Positions 7,564 to 15,145 are shown, numbered from the stretch's first letter. The stretch is DNA of 24,867 nt from an uncultured Acetatifactor sp. (GCA_934394515.1 CAKRRU010000026.1:1-24867); one strand, 5' to 3'. Notes: generated from the letters alone by a model not told the origin. Numbers and translations: made by a program.

Positions 7564-9045
7564 TTAATTTGTCCCGGGTGCTTCGATATATGATTTCTGT
7601 CTCTCTATCTCAAAAGAATATCCATACTTGCTTTTTACTTTGACATTCAACCCAATATCACAAATACATGCATCCAGGCGAAAGTTACTGTTCCCCGGAG
7701 TATTCCGGATGTCAAGTTCTACAATATTCATCGTTCTGTAGACAATCGTTTTTTCATCACAAAGCAATAGGAACACTCTCAGATAATCCTGATATCCCAT
7801 GCTTAACACGTCACCCGTACTATCTGCCGGATCGTCCGCCTCTCCACCCTGCAATGCGGATGACAAACCATAATGCCACGTGGCATCGTCTTTAAGCAAG
7901 GGGATTTTTCCTCCGAAAAGGATTGTTTTGACATCATAAACACTTTCCGCAAATGCCCATCCAAGTATCAGTGTAGCGGTTAACAAGCCGGCTATTTCGG
8001 GAACCATCATTGCCGCAGCCAGCACTTCTCCCAGTGCCTCCGCTATGGCATATTTTTCTTCACAATTCATCAAATACGCTGTATTCGCTGCCTCGCGTAT
8101 TATGAATATCCTGTTTACGATAGCCTTAAGATTTTCCGTATCATTGTCTTTTCCCGCAATGACGTATTCCGTCTGATACCACAGCGGACTCTGTTCTTTT
8201 TCCTCTCCATAGCTGCCCAGATAACGCAATATGTACTCATGGAAAAAGACCTTTTCCTCCATATCCTCCCATTTTTCCTGCCGGCTTAACGCTATATTTC
8301 CATGGTTGATTTCACCACGTGCTGTCCGTTTTTCTATCAGCGTGTCTGTTGCTATGGTTCTTCCTGATATTTCCTCTTCTTTCATAACCAGCCTAAGCAG
8401 CCCGCTTTTTCTTTTTTCTTCCAGACCTGCCGTTGGATTTTCTATATGAATTGTTTTCCCTTCCGGTGTCTTTTTTCCGTCATATTCCTGTATTTGCGTA
8501 TCTATCTGCTGCTTTTGCCCGGCAATATCCTGTTCCTCCAGTCCTTCGGATTCAATGATCGTCATCCAGTCCATGATTTGCTGCAGGAGTCCCAGTCCGA
8601 CATCATCCTCCACTGCGTTTACGGCAGCCCTTCGAAACATTTCACCATCTCCGTCTGTCAGAAACGCGGCTTTTGTCGTTTCCGCATTCTCCGCATGTAT
8701 TGCAAAGAAATCCCGATACAATACCTTGTCCAGAAATATGTCTTCCAGAGAGAAATTGCGGTTCATATATTCCAGCAAATGCTTTCCGGTCAATTCCGTT
8801 GAGGCATACGGTGTACCATAGGAACAGTCAATCGCAAACAGATTATACTGTTTCAGCAATTCCCTATGGTACTCTGCCAGTATGCTGTCCATACCGATAT
8901 CCATCACACACTCTGTTTCCAACCGAATTCCCTGATACCTGCAGCCCTCTATCAGAGCCAGGCACAGGGAGATGATCACGCTCACCGTGAGCGCCAGATA
9001 GACCGTCATATAGCCATTTCTTTTTTGCTTTCTATAGACTGTCAT
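7564..9045 (-). CDS. DUF5702-type Tad-associated membrane-anchored protein
   Basis: This 493-residue protein has one N-terminal membrane segment (about residues 14-33) preceded by KRNGYMTVYLAL, a prepilin-like pattern with Gly11 at -1 and Tyr16 at +5 where most pilins have Glu. The rest, about 450 residues, is predicted to be outside, with a second hydrophobic stretch around residues 338-365 (EALGEVLAAAMMVPEIAGLL...) . I recognise the layout as the DUF5702 family, which recurs in clostridial Tad clusters, perhaps as a large minor pilin or an equivalent of TadG; the biochemical role is not known. The start is the ATG at 9045 with AAGGA about ten bases upstream. It begins 13 bases after the flp stop. 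Confidence 0.75.
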   Translation of the reverse strand: MTVYRKQKRNGYMTVYLALTVSVIISLCLALIEGCRYQGIRLETECVMDIGMDSILAEYHRELLKQYNLFAIDCSYGTPYASTELTGKHLLEYMNRNFSLEDIFLDKVLYRDFFAIHAENAETTKAAFLTDGDGEMFRRAAVNAVEDDVGLGLLQQIMDWMTIIESEGLEEQDIAGQKQQIDTQIQEYDGKKTPEGKTIHIENPTAGLEEKRKSGLLRLVMKEEEISGRTIATDTLIEKRTARGEINHGNIALSRQEKWEDMEEKVFFHEYILRYLGSYGEEKEQSPLWYQTEYVIAGKDNDTENLKAIVNRIFIIREAANTAYLMNCEEKYAIAEALGEVLAAAMMVPEIAGLLTATLILGWAFAESVYDVKTILFGGKIPLLKDDATWHYGLSSALQGGEADDPADSTGDVLSMGYQDYLRVFLLLCDEKTIVYRTMNIVELDIRNTPGNSNFRLDACICDIGLNVKVKSKYGYSFEIERQKSYIEAPGTN

Positions 9046-9058
9046 ACATAAAATGTCC

Positions 9059-9235
9059 TTATATCTTCTTAGTCTGGCTGGTAATTTTACTGAAGATAGA
9101 ATTCACAATTTCTGTGATTTTTTCCTTAAAGATAATTACCAGCCCGACAAGTACTACGATGATCAATATCACCTCTACCGTTCCCATCCCGTCTTCCTCT
9201 GTCAAAAACTGTCGAAATGTCTTTAATTTATCCAT
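9059..9235 (-). CDS. flp: Flp-type IVb pilin (major Tad pilin)
   Basis: This 58-residue protein has the Flp pattern: a short charged leader, then DGMGTVEVILIIVVLVGLV (residues 15-33). Cleavage after Gly16 would put Glu21 at +5, the usual geometry for prepilin peptidase substrates, giving a mature pilin of about 42 residues. A single hydrophobic helix (about 20-37) packs the pilus core, and a Lys/Thr-rich tail follows. The start is the ATG at 9235, preceded by AAGG seven bases upstream; the in-frame start at 9271 has no such site and overlaps the upstream gene. It lies between the TadC-like gene and the DUF5702 gene. Small size is normal for Flp pilins. Confidence 0.9.
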   Translation of the reverse strand: MDKLKTFRQFLTEEDGMGTVEVILIIVVLVGLVIIFKEKITEIVNSIFSKITSQTKKI

Positions 9236-9257
9236 ATACTTACCTTCCTTTCCGTTA

Positions 9258-10631
9258 CTAGAGTCCGGCATTTGAAAATGCCGGCACCATGATTATTACC
9301 ATTACTATTACCAGCAGCATTACCATTGGCAGCAACAATTTTGTAGATGCTTCTTCGCTGAGCTTTCTTGCATTCTGCATCCGCATTTCTTCTGCCACTC
9401 GTGCTTCTTCCCTTAATTGCTGTAAAAGCTGCGAGCTTCCTTTTTTCAGATTTTGCATCAGAAAAGTACTCAGTCTGATATACTCTCTGACTCCGGTTCG
9501 CTTCCCGAAATTCTCATAGGCAGCTCCTTCCGGGATCCCCATATGAAGTTCTCTGACCGCTACCTGTATTTCCTCATAAGCCTCCTGTCTTCTCCCTCCT
9601 TTTTGCCTCTCTTTCTCATAATCTTCCGCGATACGGCAAAACGCAGTTCGGACAGTCAGTCCCGCCTCCAGATATAATGTCAGTTTTTGCAGGATTTCCG
9701 GGTATATTCTGCGTTCTTCTCGTTTTTTCTTCTCTACCAGGTCATGAAGGTCTTTGTCCTTGAAGAAAAAAACCGCAACCGAAGCAGCTGCCGCTCCCGC
9801 AAAGATTTTCCAGCCTGTTTTAGGATCTTTTTCTTTCCAGAAAATCTTTTTCCCGTCGATTTCCATGGGAAGCCGGATTTTTTCACTTTCCGGATCTTTT
9901 TCCTGCGCCTGCCGAAGAAGTTCCGATATTCTGTTTTTTTCGCTTTCCTCCGGACTTTCAACATTTTTGGCAACTGTTACCGTAAGCTCTTCTTTTCTGT
10001 AAAAATCACCATAATGTATTTCCGCTTGCAGTCGGACAGTGGTATCTGCACCGTCTCCCGATATCTTTCCGTCTTCCCCGACAATTTCAGGAAATTCACT
10101 TTTCCACTCTGTTAAAAACGGAAATCCCTGATAACTGTCCAGTAATTCCAGATCACGACTGACAGAGTCCAATGATTCATTTTGTCCGAGAATCAGTTCC
10201 GGCAGTTCCGTCACAAATTGCCGATACAGTATCTGCAGTTCCTTTTCTCCGTATCTGCGAGGATCCACCTCCATCCGGAAAGAATATGTTTGTCCCTCTT
10301 CTATTTGTCCGGTGATATCATATTGTCGCACATCCTCCGCATCTGTTCCCCGGTATATCCATTCATTTTCAATTATGCTTTTCTCTTTTCCCCTGTAATT
10401 CAGAATTACCGCAAAGATGATTCCCACTATAAGAATGACTACAGAAAACGACAATTTCGTCACATAATAATCTGTAATGCATTCCTGCGGATTCTCTCCG
10501 GGATATATCTGGTTGAGGTCAGTTTTTACCTTCTCTTTTCCGGGAACCGGCACTTTCCATATATGCAGCTTTTTGTAACAGAACATCACTATTTTATAAA
10601 AGAAAAGAAGGATTCCTCTTTTATTCTTCAT
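9258..10631 (-). CDS. TadC-like platform protein with extracytoplasmic insert
   Basis: This 457-residue protein ends in a type II secretion F-type (T2SSF) domain, about residues 295-457, with PEILQKLTLYLEAGLTVRTAFCRIAEDYEKE and a final membrane helix (about 434-452). Unlike plain TadC it starts with a cytoplasmic tail and a membrane helix (about 58-80), then an about 195-residue polar, probably extracytoplasmic domain, then a second helix (about 278-292) leading to the T2SSF part. With TadB it should form the inner-membrane platform for pilin extraction. The ribosome binding site GAGGAGG is 13 bases before the ATG, longer than ideal, and overlaps the tadB stop. No domain family is recognised in the insert. 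Confidence 0.75.
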   Translation of the reverse strand: MKNKRGILLFFYKIVMFCYKKLHIWKVPVPGKEKVKTDLNQIYPGENPQECITDYYVTKLSFSVVILIVGIIFAVILNYRGKEKSIIENEWIYRGTDAEDVRQYDITGQIEEGQTYSFRMEVDPRRYGEKELQILYRQFVTELPELILGQNESLDSVSRDLELLDSYQGFPFLTEWKSEFPEIVGEDGKISGDGADTTVRLQAEIHYGDFYRKEELTVTVAKNVESPEESEKNRISELLRQAQEKDPESEKIRLPMEIDGKKIFWKEKDPKTGWKIFAGAAAASVAVFFFKDKDLHDLVEKKKREERRIYPEILQKLTLYLEAGLTVRTAFCRIAEDYEKERQKGGRRQEAYEEIQVAVRELHMGIPEGAAYENFGKRTGVREYIRLSTFLMQNLKKGSSQLLQQLREEARVAEEMRMQNARKLSEEASTKLLLPMVMLLVIVMVIIMVPAFSNAGL

Positions 10632-10636
10632 ATCTT

Positions 10637-11404
10637 TTATAATTCCTCCTCAATGCGGTCCAGCACCCGTTCTCCAAGGATATATGCTCCAACATACACC
10701 ATAAGGCATACCGTCATAACCAGTATTCCCATTCCGTTATGGTAAAGCGAGTCAAAATATCCCGGATATGCCCACCCTATATAAAAGGTGATCCCAAACG
10801 GCATAAGCTCCATGATATTTTGTTCCAGACGCCTTCCCTGCAGCATAGTGAGCATTTCCTGCATGGTCTCGACTTTATTGCTGATCACCTCTGCGGTGGT
10901 CCGTATCATTTGTGTTACATTTCCGCCGCCTCTCTTGGCAATATTCAGTATTGTTGAGAATTGTTGAATTTCCTCAATATTACTTCGTTCCGCCAGATCG
11001 CCGATCAGGTCCTCCAATGTAATATTCAGGATCAATCCTCTTCGAATCAGTTCCAGTTCCTGATACATGGCAGAATGTTCTCCGTACAGCATCCGTATGT
11101 CTTCCCTGCTTTCCAAAAATGCATTTTCCAAAGCATAACCGGTTCTAAGTGAGTTAGCCACAGCCAAAATGCATTCTTTGAACTGTGCTGTCAGTTCCTG
11201 CCTGTTTTTCTTGCACTGTTTTGCCGCACATCTGCGAAAATATATAATGCCGGGTGGGATCATAAAAACAACAGCCCAAAGGGATCTGTAAAAGAACCAC
11301 GCAAGAAAAAGCATAACAAATACTGTCTGCATTGCCGGCTGTATAAAGTCTCTTTTCTCCGGAAAGGCTTTACGATAATCCCGCCGCTTTAAGTTTTCCT
11401 TCAT
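10637..11404 (-). CDS. tadB: TadB, Tad pilus inner-membrane platform protein
   Basis: This 255-residue protein has two N-terminal membrane segments (about residues 22-40 and 43-56), a cytoplasmic helical T2SSF domain (about 70-190: QFKECILAVANSLRTGYALENAF, then SNIEEIQQFSTILNIAKRGGGNV), and C-terminal membrane helices (about 200-220 and 226-245). This is the standard TadB layout. It should work with TadA to drive pilus assembly. The ATG at 11404 is supported by GGAG nine bases upstream. It begins inside the tadA gene with a 35-base overlap, so translation is coupled. The length is near the family average. Confidence 0.88.
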   Translation of the reverse strand: MKENLKRRDYRKAFPEKRDFIQPAMQTVFVMLFLAWFFYRSLWAVVFMIPPGIIYFRRCAAKQCKKNRQELTAQFKECILAVANSLRTGYALENAFLESREDIRMLYGEHSAMYQELELIRRGLILNITLEDLIGDLAERSNIEEIQQFSTILNIAKRGGGNVTQMIRTTAEVISNKVETMQEMLTMLQGRRLEQNIMELMPFGITFYIGWAYPGYFDSLYHNGMGILVMTVCLMVYVGAYILGERVLDRIEEEL

Positions 11405-12587
11405 GAAGCAGTTCTCCTTTTTTCCGCAATCTCCCGACTACTTTTCCTCCGCTGTCTTCTCCCAGTTCCTCAAACTGATATAAAGGATTTAACCGGATTT
11501 CTCCGTTTTCGCATCCGATGACTTCCGTGATCTCCAATACCCGTCTGCTCTTGTCACGGATTCTGCCCAGATGTACTATGATGTCCACTCCTGACGCTAT
11601 CTGGTTACGAATTGCTGTAAGCGGAAGGTCCATGCCCATGAGAACCATATTTTCAAGTCTTGCCAGCATATCTGTCGCACTGTTGGCATGCCCTGTGGAC
11701 ATACTTCCGTCATGCCCTGTATTCATGCATTGAAGCATATCCACAGCCTCAGGCCCCCGCACTTCTCCGACAATGATCCGATCAGGTCTCATCCGCAGCG
11801 AAGAACGGATCAGCTCACGGATCCCTATTTCTCTACATCCTTCGGTATTGCCATTCCGGGTCTCCAGACGTACCAGATTAGGAAGCCCCTGCAGCTGTAA
11901 TTCCGCACTGTCTTCTATGGTGATCACCCGCTCTTCTGTCGAAATAAATCCTGACAAAACATTTAAAAAAGTAGTCTTACCGCTTCCCGTTCCTCCACTG
12001 ACAAATATGTTGTATCCTGCCTGCACAAGCTTTTCCAGAAATCCTGCCGCTTCCACAGAGATGGTCTCGAAATTGATAAGATTCTGCATGGTGATCGGCT
12101 TATCCGGAAATCTGCGGATCGTTACAATCGGTCCGTTTAAGGCTATTGGATTCATGACAATATTCACGCGGGACCCATTGCTCAGTCTTGCATCCACGAT
12201 TGGAGAAGCCTCATTGACTACACGATTACATCCTGCAACGATCTGCTGGATCACATCCTGAAGTTTTTCCATAGAATCAAACGCGCGATCCAGTTCTTTT
12301 AATTGTCCGTTCTGTTCCACAAAAATATGATCCATTCCATTGATCATGATCTCCGTAACAGAGCTGTCCTCAACAAATATCTGCAAAATATCCAGCCTCC
12401 GCAAGGAATCAAACAGCTCTTTACGCAATCGCCTGCGCAATTCTACCGGACAAAGCTCCAGGTTTTCCTGCTCCATAAGCACTTCATCGATCGTGTCTTC
12501 TACTTCTTCATCCGTATAATCTCTCCCATAATCCAGTCGTTCCTGCACCATCTGGCGAAGTTTCCTTCTCTGCTCTAAATAATCCAT
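11370..12587 (-). CDS. tadA: TadA/CpaF secretion ATPase
   Basis: This 405-residue cytoplasmic protein is a CpaF-type secretion ATPase, the motor of Tad pilus assembly. It shows a Walker A motif GGTGSGKTT at 198-206 (Lys204), the Asp box VITIEDSAEL (Glu225/Asp226), the Walker B region RPDRIIVGEVRG (Glu275) and the His box GHDGSMSTGHANS (about 291-303). The N-terminal domain contains the usual DSSVTEIMINGMDHIFVEQNG segment. It hydrolyses ATP as a hexamer against the TadB/TadC platform. The ribosome binding site AGGAGAGG lies just before the ATG. It follows tadZ by 15 bases and overlaps tadB by 35 bases. Confidence 0.95.
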   Translation of the reverse strand: MDYLEQRRKLRQMVQERLDYGRDYTDEEVEDTIDEVLMEQENLELCPVELRRRLRKELFDSLRRLDILQIFVEDSSVTEIMINGMDHIFVEQNGQLKELDRAFDSMEKLQDVIQQIVAGCNRVVNEASPIVDARLSNGSRVNIVMNPIALNGPIVTIRRFPDKPITMQNLINFETISVEAAGFLEKLVQAGYNIFVSGGTGSGKTTFLNVLSGFISTEERVITIEDSAELQLQGLPNLVRLETRNGNTEGCREIGIRELIRSSLRMRPDRIIVGEVRGPEAVDMLQCMNTGHDGSMSTGHANSATDMLARLENMVLMGMDLPLTAIRNQIASGVDIIVHLGRIRDKSRRVLEITEVIGCENGEIRLNPLYQFEELGEDSGGKVVGRLRKKGELLHEGKLKAAGLS

Positions 12588-12602
12588 TTTACCTCTCCTG
12601 TT

Positions 12603-13607
12603 CTATCCTTCCAGTGTTTCTACTTCTTTTCTTACATAGTCTGCCAGTTCCCCTCTGGTATATTGTTCCATCTCTGCGGGCAGTCTGTGAAAATAAGGGA
12701 GATTCAGCTTTTTCGTTTTGCCTTTAACCTCTTCCTTCTCGCACAGTGATAACAACTGTTCATACTGAGCCAGCTTACATTGTGACATATGATCCTCCTT
12801 GGTCAGCGTAAATACCCTGATACAGAGCTGAAGGACATCCAGCAATCCCTGTATACTGTCACTCAGGTCCAGAATCACATATTCATACCTTCCCAGTTCC
12901 TCAATTCTCCGGAAAAGGCTTTTCCATTCTTCCACAGTGATCTCCAGTAAATTTTGTCCGTTCCGCATCGGCGGAATATAATCCAGACTGCCCTTTCTCT
13001 GAATCACAGTCTGCATACGAAGCGGGAATTTTCTCTCGTCCCCGGCCAAAAAGTAGAGCAGATCGGCCAGATCCCGATTCTGTCGTTCCGGAAGCAGTTC
13101 CGTAATTCCGACATAATGTTCAAAATTCAAATATAATGTAGGATGTTTTTCCGACATCAGCTGTCCGAACGTTAACGCAAAGGAACTTTGCAGGCATCTG
13201 TGCACAGGGGAATACATACCGATAAATTTTGTCTTATATTCTGCGCACAAAAGAGGCATTTGAATCCCGGTTGCCTCAACATACAGTTCCAGCAGTTCCT
13301 TCCATACGCACTCCGCCTCCTGATACTTGTTGATATTCGGGAATTGATGGAATCGGAGTGTCCCGCTTTCATTCAGGACTGCCCGGCACACCGGCTGCAG
13401 CGTATTCAATTCGTCCGTACACGATGACTCTGATACGACAAGCATTGTCACTTCTCCGCTCTTTTCTCTCGTCATCAGTTCTTCCGCACGGGTGTACGTA
13501 TGAATTTCCCATGGTAATTCTTTTTGCCTCTTTAAATACTCCGAAAAAAGTCTCGCATATTCCTCTTCCCTGTCATACAAGACAAGAACCGCCTCCTTTT
13601 GTTCCAT
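12603..13607 (-). CDS. TadZ-like ParA/MinD-type localisation protein, P-loop lost
   Basis: This 334-residue protein has an N-terminal receiver-like part (about 1-115) and a MinD/ParA-like second part (about 125-334), the layout of TadZ/CpaE proteins that place Tad pili at a cell pole. The expected phosphate-binding loop falls at FIGMYSPVHRCLQSSFAL (about 129-144), where no GK[ST] is present, so nucleotide binding is probably lost or weak. Segments LYLNFEHYVG and YEYVILDLSDS keep the fold's other loops. The ATG at 13607 has GGAGGAG seven bases upstream and overlaps the tadV stop by one base (TGATG); an in-frame start 57 bases earlier has no good site. Cytoplasmic. Confidence 0.72.
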   Translation of the reverse strand: MEQKEAVLVLYDREEEYARLFSEYLKRQKELPWEIHTYTRAEELMTREKSGEVTMLVVSESSCTDELNTLQPVCRAVLNESGTLRFHQFPNINKYQEAECVWKELLELYVEATGIQMPLLCAEYKTKFIGMYSPVHRCLQSSFALTFGQLMSEKHPTLYLNFEHYVGITELLPERQNRDLADLLYFLAGDERKFPLRMQTVIQRKGSLDYIPPMRNGQNLLEITVEEWKSLFRRIEELGRYEYVILDLSDSIQGLLDVLQLCIRVFTLTKEDHMSQCKLAQYEQLLSLCEKEEVKGKTKKLNLPYFHRLPAEMEQYTRGELADYVRKEVETLEG

Positions 13608-14101
13608 CAGTAAACTCCTCCCATATATAACAAAGCGCTGCAAAATACAGGTCCTGCCATGCAAATCCCTGCTCCGGCATACTCACGCTCCCCGGCAAAA
13701 TAGATTTTCCATCTGCCGCACCGGAATACATCCCACAAATATTCTCCCAAATAGTGCATTCTTTCTTTCATATTGCGTTCCATGTACATTTTACATAGTG
13801 CAAACAAAGCTGCTGTTAACAGCGCAAAAAATATAAAATACAAAACCTTATTCCATGGGAAAAATCCTGCACAGACTCCCAGTATTTTGACATCACCCGC
13901 TCCCATGGCTCCGATCCAAAAAAAGAAATAGAACATGGCGATCGTCAACAATGCACTTGTCAAATATTCCAAAATCCCCACATATCCTTCAGCAGACAGC
14001 CTATATACCATGCCGGTTATTAAGCAGCATAAAATCAGAACGTTGGGAATCTTTCGTGTTCTGTAATCAAAACAACAGGCTATCACTAAAAATAAGCACA
14101 A
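13607..14101 (-). CDS. tadV: TadV/CpaA-type A24 prepilin peptidase
   Basis: This about 164-residue polytopic protein has both catalytic aspartates of A24 peptidases: Asp12 in FDYRTRKIPN and Asp70 in GAMGAGDVKILG. The enzyme removes the leader of Flp prepilin. The start is unclear. The best ATG, next to AAGGAG, is in a different frame that ends after 16 codons, while the catalytic frame has only TTG 14101 (16 bases from AGGAG) or ATT 14110 (seven bases away). Removing one T from the five-T run at 14087-14091 would join the ATG frame to the peptidase. So either a non-standard start or an indel is present. It is the first gene of the Tad operon. Confidence 0.85.
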   Translation of the reverse strand: MCLFLVIACCFDYRTRKIPNVLILCCLITGMVYRLSAEGYVGILEYLTSALLTIAMFYFFFWIGAMGAGDVKILGVCAGFFPWNKVLYFIFFALLTAALFALCKMYMERNMKERMHYLGEYLWDVFRCGRWKIYFAGEREYAGAGICMAGPVFCSALLYMGGVY

Positions 14102-14242
14102 TACCCCAATATCTCATCTCCTTCTCTTTCGTTGCAAATTAATGTTTCTACCCTTATACTTCTGCCGACACTCTCCTCTCCGTTATCTGAAATTACATCG
14201 GGTAATACGGGATGAAATTATCCCAAATAGAAATACTTAAAG

Positions 14243-14254
14243 ATCTTATAAGAT
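14243..14254. promoter_or_regulatory. 12-bp palindrome ATCTTATAAGAT in the tad leader
   Basis: A perfect 12-bp palindrome lies about 30 bases downstream of the predicted tad transcription start. It could bind a dimeric regulator. AT-rich palindromes of this length also occur by chance, so support is modest. Confidence 0.3.
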
Positions 14255-14261
14255 GCTGTGA

Positions 14262-14282
14262 ACAACCATCGCGATTGGTTGT
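14262..14282. promoter_or_regulatory. Inverted repeat at the tad transcription start, possible operator
   Basis: ACAACCA (14262-14268) and TGGTTGT (14276-14282) form a perfect 7-bp inverted repeat around the spacer TCGCGAT. It begins at the predicted transcription start, so it could be an operator or a hairpin at the 5' end of the mRNA. A further 12-bp palindrome (14243-14254) follows within ten bases. Confidence 0.45.
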
Positions 14283-14289
14283 AAGATGG

Positions 14290-14318
14290 ATTATATATGC
14301 TATTATCTTTTCTTGCAA
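14290..14318 (-). promoter_or_regulatory. Sigma-A promoter of the Tad operon
   Basis: On the minus strand a -35 TTGCAA (14318 to 14313) and a -10 TATAAT (14295 to 14290) are separated by exactly 17 bases. The predicted transcription start is near 14283, giving an untranslated leader of about 180 bases before tadV. The -10 is perfect and the -35 matches at four of six positions. Confidence 0.65.
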
Positions 14319-14345
14319 GAGCTTTTGCGTAAAAATGTAATCTTT

Positions 14346-14390
14346 AGCACTTTTTAACAACTGTCATTTTCCCGTTTCGAAAAAAGTGCT
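14346..14390. repeat. 10-bp perfect inverted repeat upstream of the tad promoter
   Basis: AGCACTTTTT (14346-14355) and AAAAAGTGCT (14381-14390) are perfect reverse complements separated by 25 bases. It lies about 30-70 bases upstream of the tad -35 and just downstream of bofA. It could be a regulator site or a weak terminator for bofA, but no U-run follows on the minus strand and the loop is long. Confidence 0.45.
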
Positions 14391-14423
14391 TTCAAACACG
14401 CTAATTTACGGGATTTCCGGATG

Positions 14424-14708
14424 TCAAAAGGCTCCTTGTACCATATGGTAAACGCCTAATCCGTACAACAAAACAATTCCGGGCAGCCCAAGAATTCCTG
14501 TTGTCAGCACAGTGGCTATATTTATACCTACCGTCACAGTAAAACCAAGAGCCGCTATGCCCATGTTTATGAAATACAGCGCTATCGTTCCCATAATACT
14601 ACGCAAAGCAAAGTTAATCAGCCATTCTGTTTTTTTCCCGAAAAAGCTGATAATAAGTAAGATTGCCGCAGCTCCTATCAGCCACAGCAATTTCTCTGGA
14701 TGCTCCAT
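14424..14708 (-). CDS. bofA: BofA-family protein (pro-sigma-K processing inhibitor)
   Basis: This 94-residue protein is almost entirely hydrophobic, with three membrane segments and the C-terminal motif LGLPGIVLLYGLGVYHM typical of BofA. In Bacillus BofA sits in the forespore outer membrane and restrains the SpoIVFB protease that activates sigma-K; many Clostridia keep BofA without a clear SpoIVFB partner. The ATG at 14708 is chosen because GGAG lies eight bases upstream; the frame extends to 14789 without a comparable site. It is divergent from the DUF2508 gene, with a 140-base gap. It suggests an endospore former but does not prove sporulation. Confidence 0.85.
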   Translation of the reverse strand: MEHPEKLLWLIGAAAILLIISFFGKKTEWLINFALRSIMGTIALYFINMGIAALGFTVTVGINIATVLTTGILGLPGIVLLYGLGVYHMVQGAF

Positions 14709-14848
14709 TGGTGTTTCTCCGGTGTTCTTTGACTGTTTGCTACAGTCTATTCCCCGTCTTCTCTGAAAATGTCTGTTATTTTGGCCCATCGCAGGTATAT
14801 TTTTCCTTTTATCTTCCTATACTGTTAGCAGAAAGGATGGATAACATT

Positions 14849-15145
14849 ATGAAAATCTTTTTTAGTCAGGCAGCCGCCTCTACGGAAAATATTGAAGAAG
14901 ATCTCTCCCCATTGGATCTGAAAGAATCTATAAGAAAAACCCGCCAGGCTCTGGATATCGCCTACGCGGGTTTTGATAACGCATTAGAAAATGATCTGAT
15001 CGACAGTTATATTTATGAGATAAATGCTCTGCAGAAAAGGTATCAGCATTTGACCGATCTCGCTGCTTCCCAGCCGGCCGGACAGAAAGCTTCTCTATAC
15101 CAGCATTCCCCGATTCGCGCCCTGGTCAGCCATGTTTTCGGTTAA
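14849..15145 (+). CDS. DUF2508 (YaaL-like) small protein
   Basis: This 98-residue, soluble-looking protein contains the pattern LKESIRKTRQALDIAYAGFDNALENDLIDSYIYEINALQKRYQHL, which matches the DUF2508 family (yaaL of Bacillus). Residues 24 to about 72 form two likely helices. Its function is not known; family members usually sit beside recR and bofA. The ATG at 14849 has a GGATGG eight bases upstream; an ATG at 14837 is closer to AAAGG than is usual. It is the only clear plus-strand gene here, and its last 51 bases overlap the fliS gene from the opposite strand. Confidence 0.75.
   Translation: MKIFFSQAAASTENIEEDLSPLDLKESIRKTRQALDIAYAGFDNALENDLIDSYIYEINALQKRYQHLTDLAASQPAGQKASLYQHSPIRALVSHVFG

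Larger units (their letters stand above)
14102..14423. other. Intergenic region between bofA and tadV: leader, palindromes, inverted repeat
   Basis: This 322-base gap holds the tad promoter (14290-14318), its leader, and several symmetric elements. Downstream of the predicted start lie an inverted repeat ACAACCA/TGGTTGT (14262-14282), a 12-bp perfect palindrome ATCTTATAAGAT (14243-14254) and a small hairpin GGGAT/ATCCC (14209-14224). Upstream of the promoter lies a 10-bp inverted repeat (14346-14390). I see no coding region and no known riboswitch in it. Confidence 0.6.

Noticed and set aside
14102..14283. c-di-GMP or other riboswitch in the Tad leader
   Set aside because: Pilus operons of Clostridia often have such riboswitches, but I do not see the conserved GEMM core sequences; only unremarkable hairpins are present. 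A covariance-model search would decide.
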